The position numbers and the translations under genes are program-made. DNA of 32,159 nt from Flavobacteriales bacterium (GTDB lineage Bacteria > Bacteroidota > Bacteroidia > NORP154). The stretch is taken from positions 1 through 32,159 of the forward strand of contig DTRK01000138.1 of assembly GCA_012965955.1 (NCBI GenBank). The letters are read 5' to 3'. Positions within the stretch are counted from its first letter, which is position 1, and every line of letters begins with the position of its first letter. Below are positions 17,092-27,400 of this stretch, piece after piece. A model generated the notes under the pieces. That model did no database searches. It was given only the letters and a program-made list of their open reading frames with translations, and was not told the origin of the DNA.

Positions 17092-20000
17092 TTATTCTGT
17101 ATCTGAATCCAGCGTGTTTTTTAGGTATTCTTCAACAGAGAGAATAATGCCGTCTTGAAATACCACAACGCTTGAATTTTCTATTCCCTCAGACTCGACT
17201 ACAATGCGTAGCTCCTTTGCATCTTCATATCTTATAAATTCACCTACGGTATAAATGGCCTTGTCATCAATATTGTGTACTTCAATTCCAAGGTCTTTAA
17301 TAGAAAAAAAAGTGGTTGCCTCATCAACAGGGACGTCTTTGCCAAACTCCCCAATCTTAACCATATACCTGGCATCACCTGCTGGAACCTCGACTGAGAC
17401 ATCCGTTTTGTATAACTCATGGAGGTTGATAGCGGTTTGTTGTGTCTCCAGCGCCTGTTGCTCCAAAGCATCTGCGGTTCGGTATGCCGCTGCTTGTTCT
17501 TCCAGGTCATTCGTGGTGGCAAAAATCCTAATGAACCTGGCCTGAGTGTATAGGTTGTCTGCTTCTTCATGGTAGTTGTTGAGTACCTGCACCTTCTCAG
17601 AATCCATTGTGCCTTCAGATTTGGTTTGCTGTGCTATTTCACGATTGTTCTCCAGGTACCTCAAACTGTTATTCACCTGCTTTTGACTGGCTAACGCTTC
17701 CACCTCTAACTTTTCAGCCTCTTGTAGTGCCAGTGCTTTGTCTTTAGGGTCTTCTATGGTTGCAGCTGTCTTTCTCAGCTCTTGTGCCTTTTCAAATTTG
17801 GCAACAGATTCCTCCTGATCGCTCTTTACTTCATCCAGGTCTTCTGGTGTGAGGTATGTGCTGTTGGAAGTTAGGTCCTCATATTGCAAGACATTTGTTC
17901 TAAAAGAGTAGCTGTTGATAAGCGATTTGCCCTCAGATGCCTTGTTCCGTTTTTGAGCTGCGGCTATTTCAAACTTCTCAGCTTCCACCAAAGCACTCTC
18001 TGTAAATGCTGGATCAGCTGATTCTGCTTTCTCTCTAATGTCTTTTGCTTTCTCATCGTAGCTAGCAGCTTCACGTTCAAGCTTTTCTACAACAAGTATC
18101 TCATCCACCATTGTTTCCTTATTGATGACAGCCGACTCGATTGTTTCTTCATTAATTTCAAAGGCTTCTTCAGGACTGGTTGCTACAGTGGTCTCTTCAG
18201 CTATATCCTCCACTGGCGGATCAGCAGCGTTCACAGTTGTGGAAGTATAAACCGTTGCTGAGACCTCCGTACCTGTTTCTGACGTTGATATGTCCGGCTC
18301 AGTTGTGGAGGTTTCTGGTATTGTTTGCGTGCTTATGTCAACATCAGCAGACGTTACTGCATCACTCTCTGCATCCAGCAGCCTGGCTTCTACATATGTT
18401 TTTTCTAAGTCATCCTCTGTGTCTTTCTTTTCGGCTTCTAATTGTTCACCCTTCTCAAGCCTGTCATCATTGTCCATTGAGATATCAGCAGGTACATTGT
18501 CAGGATTTGAAGGATCAGGGGTACCTGCACGTTCTGGCATACTTCGTGCCTGCTCAACTGATATCCGCTTTCCATTCAGGTATGCTGTCACAAATGCATC
18601 CGCAATACCTTTTTCAATAACTACTTCTTTCCTATTCGATGCTTCATTGAAGCTGTTGAACTTACCATGGTTGTACCTGATATAACCGTTGGATGTTCTC
18701 AATGTGTATAGATCGTTCAGGTTGAATTTCTCACCCAGGTTGGTGGGCCTGGAGTACACCCCTACCTGTACCGTATAAAAGAGTTCGTCAATAGTGCCAA
18801 TGTCAATGGTTCCTGGTACAGATGTAGCAGAAGTTCCTGATGATGTGCGAAAGGTTGATCCTGCACTTACAATAGGTTGTGGAACGGTTCCATCCTCCAA
18901 CATTCTTCTTGCATCGGCGATCGACACTCGAGCTCCATTGTAAAATGCCACGACGAAAGCATCGTCATACCCCATACCTTGAATTACTCCTTTGGCTTCG
19001 TTAGCTGACGATATTTGGCTGAATAGTCCGGCAGAGTAACGAATGAAACCCATATCGGTTTTCTCACCCATGATTGGGTTAATACCCTTAAACAAGTCTT
19101 GGGGGATCGGATTTCTAAATGCCCCAACTTGAACTTTAAAAAGGAGGCCTGATGGAATTATAGGGTTAACTGGGATTGGATTGGATGGCGTGTAGGGCAC
19201 CATTTCCTCAACAGCGAAAATATCAGCCTCCAGTGGTTCATCTAAGCTTAACATGGTCACTGCCTCAGAAGTTAGCGTGGTAAATGTTTCTTCAGGACTG
19301 GTCATTTCCGAAACGTTGCCTGTCGTGTTTGTGGTTGCAGTTTCCTCAAAAGTTGTAGTATTTGAGCTATTATCAGGAGGCTCTACATATTCAATTTCAT
19401 TTGTTTCTGGTTCATTTACGATGAATTGAGCATCATCAATAGCAGTAGTTGAGGGAGTTGGTTCTGTTCTAAGTGCCGTAGTTGATTCAACTTCATCATT
19501 CATAACGGCAGCCAAAATTTCTTCTGATGAGGCATCTTCAAGGGGAACCCCACCAACAGTTACATCTGTTTCGTCTTGGGGACTGGAATTATCTGAGCGA
19601 GTAGTGGAAGGATCAGTTTGGGGTTGGCTAGTCGCAGTCTCACTGGTATTTGCTGAAGCGTCAGCTAGAACAGTCTCATTGCCTGGACCAAGTTGCTTTG
19701 CCCTTGCCATCTCCGCATCAGCTTGTGTCTCAAGTTGTTCTGCTTTGTCTAAGGCCGCCATCATTTCTTCAGGGTCATCAATGGTTTCTATACTTTCATA
19801 TATGCGTTTTGCTTCTTTTCTATTAGCTTCACTGTCTGAAACGAGTTCGTCCGCTGTTCGCGGGTCTGATGATGCAATTGTAGTTGCAGGAGTTGAAGCA
19901 GATACCGTCCCTGGCTGTGAAGACGTTGAAGTCGTTGTGTTGCTAGTCGTAATGTTTGAAGCTGTTCTCGCGCTCTCACTATCGGTTGGGCTACTGTCGG

Positions 20001-23000
20001 TTGTAGGGGGTGCTGGTTCTGTTGAAACCAGAGGATCAGAAGCCCCCGTTGAAGATTCATCGCCAGTGTTGCTGGACGCAAGAGAGCTCTCGCTGGCCGG
20101 CTTTTCACCTAGAAGTGCCGCCACCTCAGCATCAGATTCAAAGTATATGTTCAGAGCTTCCCTTTGCTTGTCTAAGGCTTGGGACTCCAGGTCATTTGCC
20201 CTGCGTAGCTCTGCGGCTATTTCCGCCGGATCTTCCAAAGTCTCAGCGTTTGCTCGGACAGTTTTCTTTTCTTCGGAGAGGCCATTATACTCAGTTGAAA
20301 GGGCATCCAGGCTCTCTTGCTCTTGAGCTGACATTGGTCGAGCTACCTTTACCGCTTCAAAAAGCACGCCTTCATATTTGTATAACTCATGGAGGTTGAT
20401 AGCGGTTTGTTGTTTCTCCAGCGCTTGTTGCTCCAAAGCAGCGGCGGTGAGGAACGCCGCTTCTTTTTCTTCTGGATCATTAGTGGTGGCAAAAATCCTA
20501 ATGAGCCTGGCCTGATTGTATAGGTTGGCTGACTCTTCATGGTATTTACTGAGCTCCTGCACCTTCTCAGAATCCATTGTTTCTTCAGATTTGGTTTGCT
20601 GTGCTATTTCACCCTTGTTCTCTCGGTAGCTCAAGCTGTTATTCACCCGCTTTTGACTGGCTAACGCTTCCACCTCTAACTTTTCAGCCTCTCTTAGTGC
20701 CAGTGCTTTGTCGTTAGGGTCTTCTATGGTTGCAGCCGCCTTTCTCAGTTCTTGTGCCTTTTCAAATTCGGCAACAGATTCCTCCTGCTGACTCTTTGCT
20801 TCATTCAGGTCTTCAGGTGTGAGGTACGTGCTGTTTGAAGTTAAATCATCATACTGTGCCACATTTGTTCTAAAGGAATAGCTGTTGATAAGCGCTTTGC
20901 CCTCAGATGCCTTGTTCCGTTTTTGAGCCGCGGCTATTTCAAACTTCTCAGCTTCCTCCAAAGCACTCTCTCTAAATGCTGGATCAGCTGATTCTGCTTT
21001 CTCTCTAATGTCTTTTGCTTCCTCATCGTAGCTAGCAGCTTCACTTTCAAGCTTCTCCACAGCAAGTATCTCATCTACGATTGTTTCCTTATTTATGACA
21101 GCCGCCTCGATCGTTTCTTCATTAATTTCAAAGGATTCTTCAGGACTGGCTGCTATAGTGGTTTCTTCAGCTATTTCCTCTGCTGGAGGATCAGCAGCGT
21201 TCACAGTTGTGGAAGCATCAACCGTTACTGAAACCTCCGCATCTGTTTCTGAGATTGATATGTCCGGCTCAGTTTCTGACACTACGCTAACCAACGGTTG
21301 TTCATAGGCAGACTCAGTTGTGGAGGTTTCTGGTATTGTTTGTGTGCTTATGTCAATATCAGCAGACGTTACCGCATCACTCTCTGCATCCGTTTCGGTG
21401 GGTGAAGTTTCAGTAGCGGCAACTTCGACGGTTTTTGAAGAACTTAGTATTTCACTGGAAAGCTCTTCCTGGAAGTCAGCTTCTTTTCTGAGTGAGGTTG
21501 CTTCTGCATCCAGCAGCCTGGCTTCTACATATGTTTTTTCTAAGTCATCCTCTGTGTCTTTCTTTTCGGCTTCTAATTCCTGAGCCTGAGATAATATCTC
21601 TTCTTTAATAACAGGATCCTTAGTTCTCTCCGCTTGCTCTATAAGGTTTTTAATGTCTGTATCAATCTCGGTTATCTCATTCTCCATGAACTGAATCTTC
21701 TCATAGGCTTCCCCGGCTTGTTCTTCTTTCACCTCAGCCTCCCTCTCCATCTCTTCAGCTCGTTGTGATATACCTCCTGGGTCATTCTCAATTGACTGAG
21801 CTAACACTTTTTGTTCGATCAGTAGTGGAATTGCCTCACCTTTCGGACTGCTGGTCGTGGCGGTTTTTATCTTTTCTGCAGTAGTAAATGCAGTAGTCGA
21901 TTGCCGCTCTCTCCTCTCTGCCTCAGAGGTGAGCGACTTGGCAATTTCAAACGATACCTTTGCCTGCTTTAATAGTTTCTCTGATTCCTTGTCCAAAATA
22001 TCGGCCTTTTGGGAAGCTGTTTCCTTTTGCCTGGCGTCAGCTATATTGTCTAGTCTGGAACGGATAGCTTCGGCCTCCTTAGCCTTGGTTGTAGATTGTT
22101 CTTTCTTGTTCCTGGCGGTTTCGAATGCCGCTTCTGCTTCGTTCTTTAATCTAAGCTCGTCCTTCTTAATCTTCTCCGCATACTCAAACCCTATGTTTAC
22201 CATTTGCTCGTCGGTAAGCTCAGTAAAGGTCTCTGCTTCCATCGATTCAGGTGTTTGCGATTCTGTTGCTGGTGAGCTCGAAGAAACTTCAGCAAAGTCT
22301 TCAGCTTTTGCGTTGACGTCAAGTTTAGCCTCCTCCAGTATCTCGTCTATTGACAGAAGTTCTACTGACTCATCAGTTACTGCCATATCTGGCTCTCCAT
22401 CTGGGGCAAATCTGCCTGGAGGCTCCTTCAGCATAACTTTATATACAGAAATCTTACCTTGAATGCTGGATCTCTTAGAGGAGAAAAATGCCGTTCTTTC
22501 ATCAGCTGTTGGTAAGTACAGAATATCATCGTCAGCTGAGTTGATGGCGAAATCGAGATTCACTGGTTTTGACCATCTGCTGGTAGAAGAATCGTATCTA
22601 GCTTTGAATATATCATAACCGCCCATGCTATTGTGGCCATTTGACGAGAAGTAAAGAATATTTTTTTTCGGATGCATCACGGGAAAGTTCTCATCGTAAG
22701 CTGAGTTAATGTAGTCGGGTAGTCGTTCAGCCATTCCCCAGGCACCGTCAGATTTCTTTAAAACCATATACAGGTCTCGGTTATCGCCGCTCTTTCCATA
22801 ACTTGAAAAGAACAGCCTCTTGGCATTCTTCCCCAGATAAACCAATGATTCTTCGTTTCTTTCAATGTCGTTGGGAGTTTTGAAATCATCGGGTTTCACC
22901 AGTATCTTACCCGTCAATAACTCCATGTCATAGGTTCGGAAGTATTCAGTCTCCTTGATCTCTGTTTTGCTCAACACGCCCAATTCCGTCTTGTTGCGGA

Positions 23001-23475
23001 GTAACGTCAATCCATTTTCGCACATTTGCACGCGCCTCTCCACCGGTAAGGCGGCTAAATCCTTTTTTGAAGCACTGTTCTTAAACTGGTTGTAAGCGGT
23101 AATTGCCTTTTTAAATTGGTAGTTGAGATGGTAGGCATAGCCCAGGTAGTAGTAGGCCTTCTGATCAGCATTCAGATTGGCTGTTACCTTTTCCAGCAGT
23201 GCAATTGCACTTCCTTTATTCTCGTCTGCAAACAGAACACATACACTGAATTTGAAGTTGTAATTAATGTTTTCAGGATACACACTCAACAGCTGGGAAA
23301 AAAGTGGAAAAGCCTCGACGTACAACTCCTCTTTGAAGAGGTCCTCAGCCTGCTTGATTAGCTCCTCCACGGAATCATCATCAATGGCGACGCTCGAAGT
23401 GAGAAGCGGGGATATCAACAATGCTGAGGCGAGTAAAGTTACTCGCATCCACCTATGTGAACAAGTCTTCATCAT
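17092..23475 (-). CDS. Giant envelope protein: signal peptide, TPR, PD40/WD40-like propeller, long helical-repeat region, two SPOR-like domains, duplicated helical block, third divergent SPOR-like domain
   Basis: 2127 aa. TPR-like AEDLFKEELYVEAFPLFSQLLSVYPENINYNFKFSVC; PD40-like LFFSSYGKSGDNRDLYMV / ILYFSSNGHNSMGGYDIFKAR; FKVQVGAFRNP, FYTVQVGVYSRP and YMVKIGEFGKD SPOR-type starts. Confidence 0.85.
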   Translation of the reverse strand: MMKTCSHRWMRVTLLASALLISPLLTSSVAIDDDSVEELIKQAEDLFKEELYVEAFPLFSQLLSVYPENINYNFKFSVCVLFADENKGSAIALLEKVTANLNADQKAYYYLGYAYHLNYQFKKAITAYNQFKNSASKKDLAALPVERRVQMCENGLTLLRNKTELGVLSKTEIKETEYFRTYDMELLTGKILVKPDDFKTPNDIERNEESLVYLGKNAKRLFFSSYGKSGDNRDLYMVLKKSDGAWGMAERLPDYINSAYDENFPVMHPKKNILYFSSNGHNSMGGYDIFKARYDSSTSRWSKPVNLDFAINSADDDILYLPTADERTAFFSSKRSSIQGKISVYKVMLKEPPGRFAPDGEPDMAVTDESVELLSIDEILEEAKLDVNAKAEDFAEVSSSSPATESQTPESMEAETFTELTDEQMVNIGFEYAEKIKKDELRLKNEAEAAFETARNKKEQSTTKAKEAEAIRSRLDNIADARQKETASQKADILDKESEKLLKQAKVSFEIAKSLTSEAERRERQSTTAFTTAEKIKTATTSSPKGEAIPLLIEQKVLAQSIENDPGGISQRAEEMEREAEVKEEQAGEAYEKIQFMENEITEIDTDIKNLIEQAERTKDPVIKEEILSQAQELEAEKKDTEDDLEKTYVEARLLDAEATSLRKEADFQEELSSEILSSSKTVEVAATETSPTETDAESDAVTSADIDISTQTIPETSTTESAYEQPLVSVVSETEPDISISETDAEVSVTVDASTTVNAADPPAEEIAEETTIAASPEESFEINEETIEAAVINKETIVDEILAVEKLESEAASYDEEAKDIREKAESADPAFRESALEEAEKFEIAAAQKRNKASEGKALINSYSFRTNVAQYDDLTSNSTYLTPEDLNEAKSQQEESVAEFEKAQELRKAAATIEDPNDKALALREAEKLEVEALASQKRVNNSLSYRENKGEIAQQTKSEETMDSEKVQELSKYHEESANLYNQARLIRIFATTNDPEEKEAAFLTAAALEQQALEKQQTAINLHELYKYEGVLFEAVKVARPMSAQEQESLDALSTEYNGLSEEKKTVRANAETLEDPAEIAAELRRANDLESQALDKQREALNIYFESDAEVAALLGEKPASESSLASSNTGDESSTGASDPLVSTEPAPPTTDSSPTDSESARTASNITTSNTTTSTSSQPGTVSASTPATTIASSDPRTADELVSDSEANRKEAKRIYESIETIDDPEEMMAALDKAEQLETQADAEMARAKQLGPGNETVLADASANTSETATSQPQTDPSTTRSDNSSPQDETDVTVGGVPLEDASSEEILAAVMNDEVESTTALRTEPTPSTTAIDDAQFIVNEPETNEIEYVEPPDNSSNTTTFEETATTNTTGNVSEMTSPEETFTTLTSEAVTMLSLDEPLEADIFAVEEMVPYTPSNPIPVNPIIPSGLLFKVQVGAFRNPIPQDLFKGINPIMGEKTDMGFIRYSAGLFSQISSANEAKGVIQGMGYDDAFVVAFYNGARVSIADARRMLEDGTVPQPIVSAGSTFRTSSGTSATSVPGTIDIGTIDELFYTVQVGVYSRPTNLGEKFNLNDLYTLRTSNGYIRYNHGKFNSFNEASNRKEVVIEKGIADAFVTAYLNGKRISVEQARSMPERAGTPDPSNPDNVPADISMDNDDRLEKGEQLEAEKKDTEDDLEKTYVEARLLDAESDAVTSADVDISTQTIPETSTTEPDISTSETGTEVSATVYTSTTVNAADPPVEDIAEETTVATSPEEAFEINEETIESAVINKETMVDEILVVEKLEREAASYDEKAKDIREKAESADPAFTESALVEAEKFEIAAAQKRNKASEGKSLINSYSFRTNVLQYEDLTSNSTYLTPEDLDEVKSDQEESVAKFEKAQELRKTAATIEDPKDKALALQEAEKLEVEALASQKQVNNSLRYLENNREIAQQTKSEGTMDSEKVQVLNNYHEEADNLYTQARFIRIFATTNDLEEQAAAYRTADALEQQALETQQTAINLHELYKTDVSVEVPAGDARYMVKIGEFGKDVPVDEATTFFSIKDLGIEVHNIDDKAIYTVGEFIRYEDAKELRIVVESEGIENSSVVVFQDGIILSVEEYLKNTLDSDTE
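17407..18443 (-). repeat. Internal segmental duplication, C-terminal copy (1037 bp)
   Basis: Collinear with 20377-21578 (starts tttgtataactcatggaggttgatagcggtttgttg, ends tcttttcggcttctaatt). Lacks two in-frame segments of 45 and 120 bp. Confidence 0.95.
20377..21578 (-). repeat. Internal segmental duplication, upstream copy (1202 bp)
   Basis: Collinear with 17407-18443. The extra 165 bp lie between short direct repeats (ctcagtt; ctgcatcc). Confidence 0.95.
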
Positions 23476-23686
23476 ATTATTAAACCCCGCCGCGGAATCT
23501 GATTCCTTATCAGCAAATAGCTGTTAAGAAATTAACTCGGGACAGGGTTACTCTGTTGTGGTGTATTATGTAAATCAGCTAACTAAATCGTTCCTCCTAC
23601 GAATTTAGTGCCTAAAAAGTTACCTCATAAAGCTATCAGGCGAAATGTCACCATCTGGTAACCCTCTCAAGAGCTCAAGATTCCCC

Positions 23687-24340
23687 CTATGGCTCTGATT
23701 TACCGAACAAATTAGCCTTACTCTCTTCTTTTCGCAATAAACGTTCAATATTCTTCTGATGCGTAATTAAGACCAGGATCGCTATTACCAGAGAAAATAT
23801 GACCAGTGAGGAGATGGTAGTCTCAAAAACCAGAATAACAACCACTGGGAATGCAGTAGCAGCAACCATTGAACTCAAGGAAACGTATCTTGTAATTAGT
23901 AAGACAACAATAAAAACACCCATAGAAGCCAGGGCAGCCCCTGTATGAACGGCCAGGATTATTCCAAGTAAAGTGGCTATTCCCTTGCCTCCTCTAAAAC
24001 CAACGTAAACGGGAAAAATGTGACCCAGCAGCGCAGCAATTCCCAGTGCTAGCTGGAAGTCAATAAAAGGCCCTGTACCAGGCAGAAGATGAGTTATCTC
24101 TAAAGTATGTAGCAAAGTGACCAAATTAACCGAGAGCCAGCCCTTGGCGGAATCAATTAGAAGGACTGCTATGCCCGCTTTCTTGCCCAGGACTCTAAAA
24201 GCATTTGTAGATCCTGAATTACCGCTGCCATATTCTCTAACGTCAGTTCCATAAAAGATCTGTCCAATCCAAACGGCAGATGCTATTGAACCGAGTAAAT
24301 ATGCTAAGACAAGCGCGAGGATATTTATCAGGGAGATCAT
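23687..24340 (-). CDS. plsY: Acyl-phosphate:glycerol-3-phosphate acyltransferase
   Basis: 217 aa. GSIASAVWIGQIFYGTDVREYGSGNSGSTNAFRVLGKKAG and GHIFPVYVGFRGGKGIATLLG are hallmark PlsY motifs. Confidence 0.96.
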   Translation of the reverse strand: MISLINILALVLAYLLGSIASAVWIGQIFYGTDVREYGSGNSGSTNAFRVLGKKAGIAVLLIDSAKGWLSVNLVTLLHTLEITHLLPGTGPFIDFQLALGIAALLGHIFPVYVGFRGGKGIATLLGIILAVHTGAALASMGVFIVVLLITRYVSLSSMVAATAFPVVVILVFETTISSLVIFSLVIAILVLITHQKNIERLLRKEESKANLFGKSEP

Positions 24341-24408
24341 ATGTTGCGAAAAGGATGCTAAATATATAAATATCAGCTATATATTCAGTGCTCCTGATAC
24401 AGATGGGC

Positions 24409-27400
24409 TTATTCGCCCTGAACTCTACTTAGGAATACCTTTTTCTTCCTTTCTGAGGAGATAAGATACTGATAAGGCATTCCCCCTTTTTCTTCGACCT
24501 TTAGCTTTCTTTTGGCGGGTTTTTCTTCCTTAATAGGATTATTGAAGTCATCATTCGTAGAAACGGCCTGCATAAGCCCTCGGGAGTAGGTGAAAAAATA
24601 CCAGCTATCTTCATTAGGTTCAAGGTATATTGTAAGCACATCCCCTCCACGTTTCTTTCGAATTTCGACGTAGCCTTCAACGTTTTTGTTGATCTGCCTC
24701 TTACCAATATTTCCAATACCGATTGAGCCGTTCGATATGTACGAATTATGTTCCTTGCTCCAAGACATTTTGAGGTCTGTGAAGACAATTGATTTTTCCA
24801 ATTCGTTGGGAAATTTCTTAAATGAGCCTAGTAAATTCACTTCTGAAACAAGCTTGTCAGCCACATCTTTACCCACCAATTCCATCAATCCGCGTTCGTA
24901 AACGGGTCTATCAAAATTAAGCGGTTCCAGATTGATATCGTCCTGTAAACTAACTGCCAACGCTTTCATGGATTGGTCAGACAGAAAGAAGTCCACACCC
25001 ATTAAAAGGTCTAGCCCAAGCGAGTCACTAGCCAGGTAGTGTTGCCCCATTCCGGTCGTTGTAAGTTTAACCTGCCCGATCCTTTCACCGAATCCAATTC
25101 GCCCCTCACCGTAAACAATACAGTCCTTGGTTTTAAGGCTAACGTAATTACCCGGTTGCCTAATTTCGATGAGTTTGTCTTTATTAGAGATCCTATATTC
25201 TTTAGACTTCTTATCGTAGAATAAGAAGCCTTCAGCAGTGATCATCGCTAGATCTCTTCGCCCACCTAAAGGCGATATAAATGTAGAGTACACATAAAAA
25301 GAGTCTTGATTAAGGATAAGCCCGAAAGAGAGTACGTCATCCGTAAGGTTTAAGGTGTTATCAGTAATGGGAATATAGATCTCTTCAGGATTGATCTCTG
25401 TATTGATCTGAAACCAATGGCTGATGATCTTCTCACAATAGTGACTAATCTTGCAGAACCCTTCGAAATTCAAGTATTTCTGAGTGGCTGTTAAAGATGT
25501 TTTACCCGAAAAAGCAAATTTTGGACTTAGGGCGAAGTTTGCCGTATCACTAATTTCTCCAAAGGCATATGTGCGCATAGTGGTATCTACTCCTATTTCG
25601 TCAAAATAGATTGTTTGTTTTCGGTTCATATTATCGATATAGTCATACTTTCCAACACCTTCGTAGCTTTTCTTGCCGTGAATTTTAACATCAGCCCCAT
25701 AAATATTATGATACTTGGTGACGATATTGGCCATAATCTTTGCATTCTTTAGCGGGTCCATCTTAGCCTTTTTACGAACGATGACAATTCCACTGTCTGG
25801 GTAAATCCTCGCATCAGCTACGTGGATAAACTCTACTTGTTCGGCTGTGATCACCTTTGATTTTACGTTATAGTTGGCCTGTTCCGCAAAGAAATATAGT
25901 GAGTCTTGTTTTGGATGAGTCGAAGTAAATTTGGATCCCTTCAACACAACTTCTTCTCCACCTTCAATAACGGTAGAAGAACCCTCAGAGCTCAATGCGA
26001 TATCTCCACCATCCATATCCCAAGTGAATTCGCTTACATAACAGATATATTGGTTCGGTGCAAATACGACCAATGAACCGCCGATGTTGGATTTGAATAC
26101 ACCCTTTCTGTCGATAAAGTCAACATGTGCGCGTACATTGTCTGTAGTGAAGGCAAACTCGGAGTCAACATCAGTCGCGAGTTTAAACCCAGCGGTATCA
26201 GCATCAAAAGACATATTGTTGAATTTCACGAGGTTACTTGTAAGTCTCGCTTTGGAGAAACTAACAAGGCCAGAGCCTTCAATGCCGTCAGGATTAAGTG
26301 CAATACGCCCGTGGATGGTTGCTTCGCCGTTGAAAAGATCCATCGGGTCTTCTTTATCGTACACATACATGACATCATTAGGGGGTTCCCAATGGATGGA
26401 TACATTTTCTGCAATGACCTGAGGGAATTGTACCGGTTCTGTAGCTCCCTTGTTGATGTAGCTTTGTGCATTGGCATTCATGGAGTCTGGGAAAAATGTA
26501 ATGTCATCTGATTCGGCCGTAGAACGTAGATACTCTAGTGTGCCACTACCCTGCAGCCCCTTGTGGCTCAGTGATATGGCACTTGTGTATTTACCTTTAC
26601 CACCGTAGACCTCAAATCCGGGTTCTGGTGTCGGACGGGTAAATCCAAGTGAGTAATCAGGCATAACACCCAAATATTCTTCAAAATCAGGGAATATTCC
26701 TCCGGAAACAAAAGTGCCCTTTAGCGCAACAGATGCCGGGTCAAAGTTGTCCAAACTATCAATGGAAAAAGGTTCCAGGTGAAAGTAGAAGTTATCTTTT
26801 TTATAAACACCCCTCTGAATTGAGGAACGTTGATAGAAGGTGTACGAATCCTTAAGACTGTGAAATATGGGATAGGTAGGGGAGGGTTTATATCCGGATT
26901 TGTTAAATGGTTTATCCACGAGCAGCTCTCCATTGATATACTCAATTACTGTTTTGATGTGGATGATGTCTCGACCACCTTCTCTGTTTTCTTCTCCATA
27001 TATGCTCAGACGCAACGAGTCTACATTCTTCAAATTGATCTTGAAGTTGTCGTATTCAAAAGAAAATTCTCTTCCGAAAAAGTCAAATAATCCAGCGTGA
27101 ACCTGACCAGCAAACGTAAAGTCACGGTTTTTCTTTACTGATATCTTCTGTTTAGCAGGATAGATATATACGTTCTGGGAGTCACTGAGAAATATGCTTC
27201 GTACCCCATTGATATTTAGATCATAGTTGAGTAAATTAAGACTCGCATTCTTGTCATTTTTGGTGTTTGACATGAAATTGATTACATCATAATCTTGCTT
27301 TCCTGCATTTGCTGCCAGGTAATCAAACACTTTCTCTTTTATAAATACGCGGTCTTCGGCGAAATCAAAGTTGAGAAATCCCATATTGGTGAGGTTCATA

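Noticed and set aside
18180-22462. Long plus-strand ORFs inside the 2127-aa gene (e.g. 19604..20326, 240 aa; 21857..22462, 201 aa)
   Set aside because: Ser/Ala/Val-rich low-complexity translations antisense to Glu/Ala/Lys/Thr-rich helical coding sequence; the homologous antisense ORFs recur because of the internal duplication.
23494-23506. Palindrome ggaatctgattcc just upstream of the 2127-aa start
   Set aside because: Only 6-bp arms with a 1-nt centre and no associated motif; plausible by chance without conservation data.
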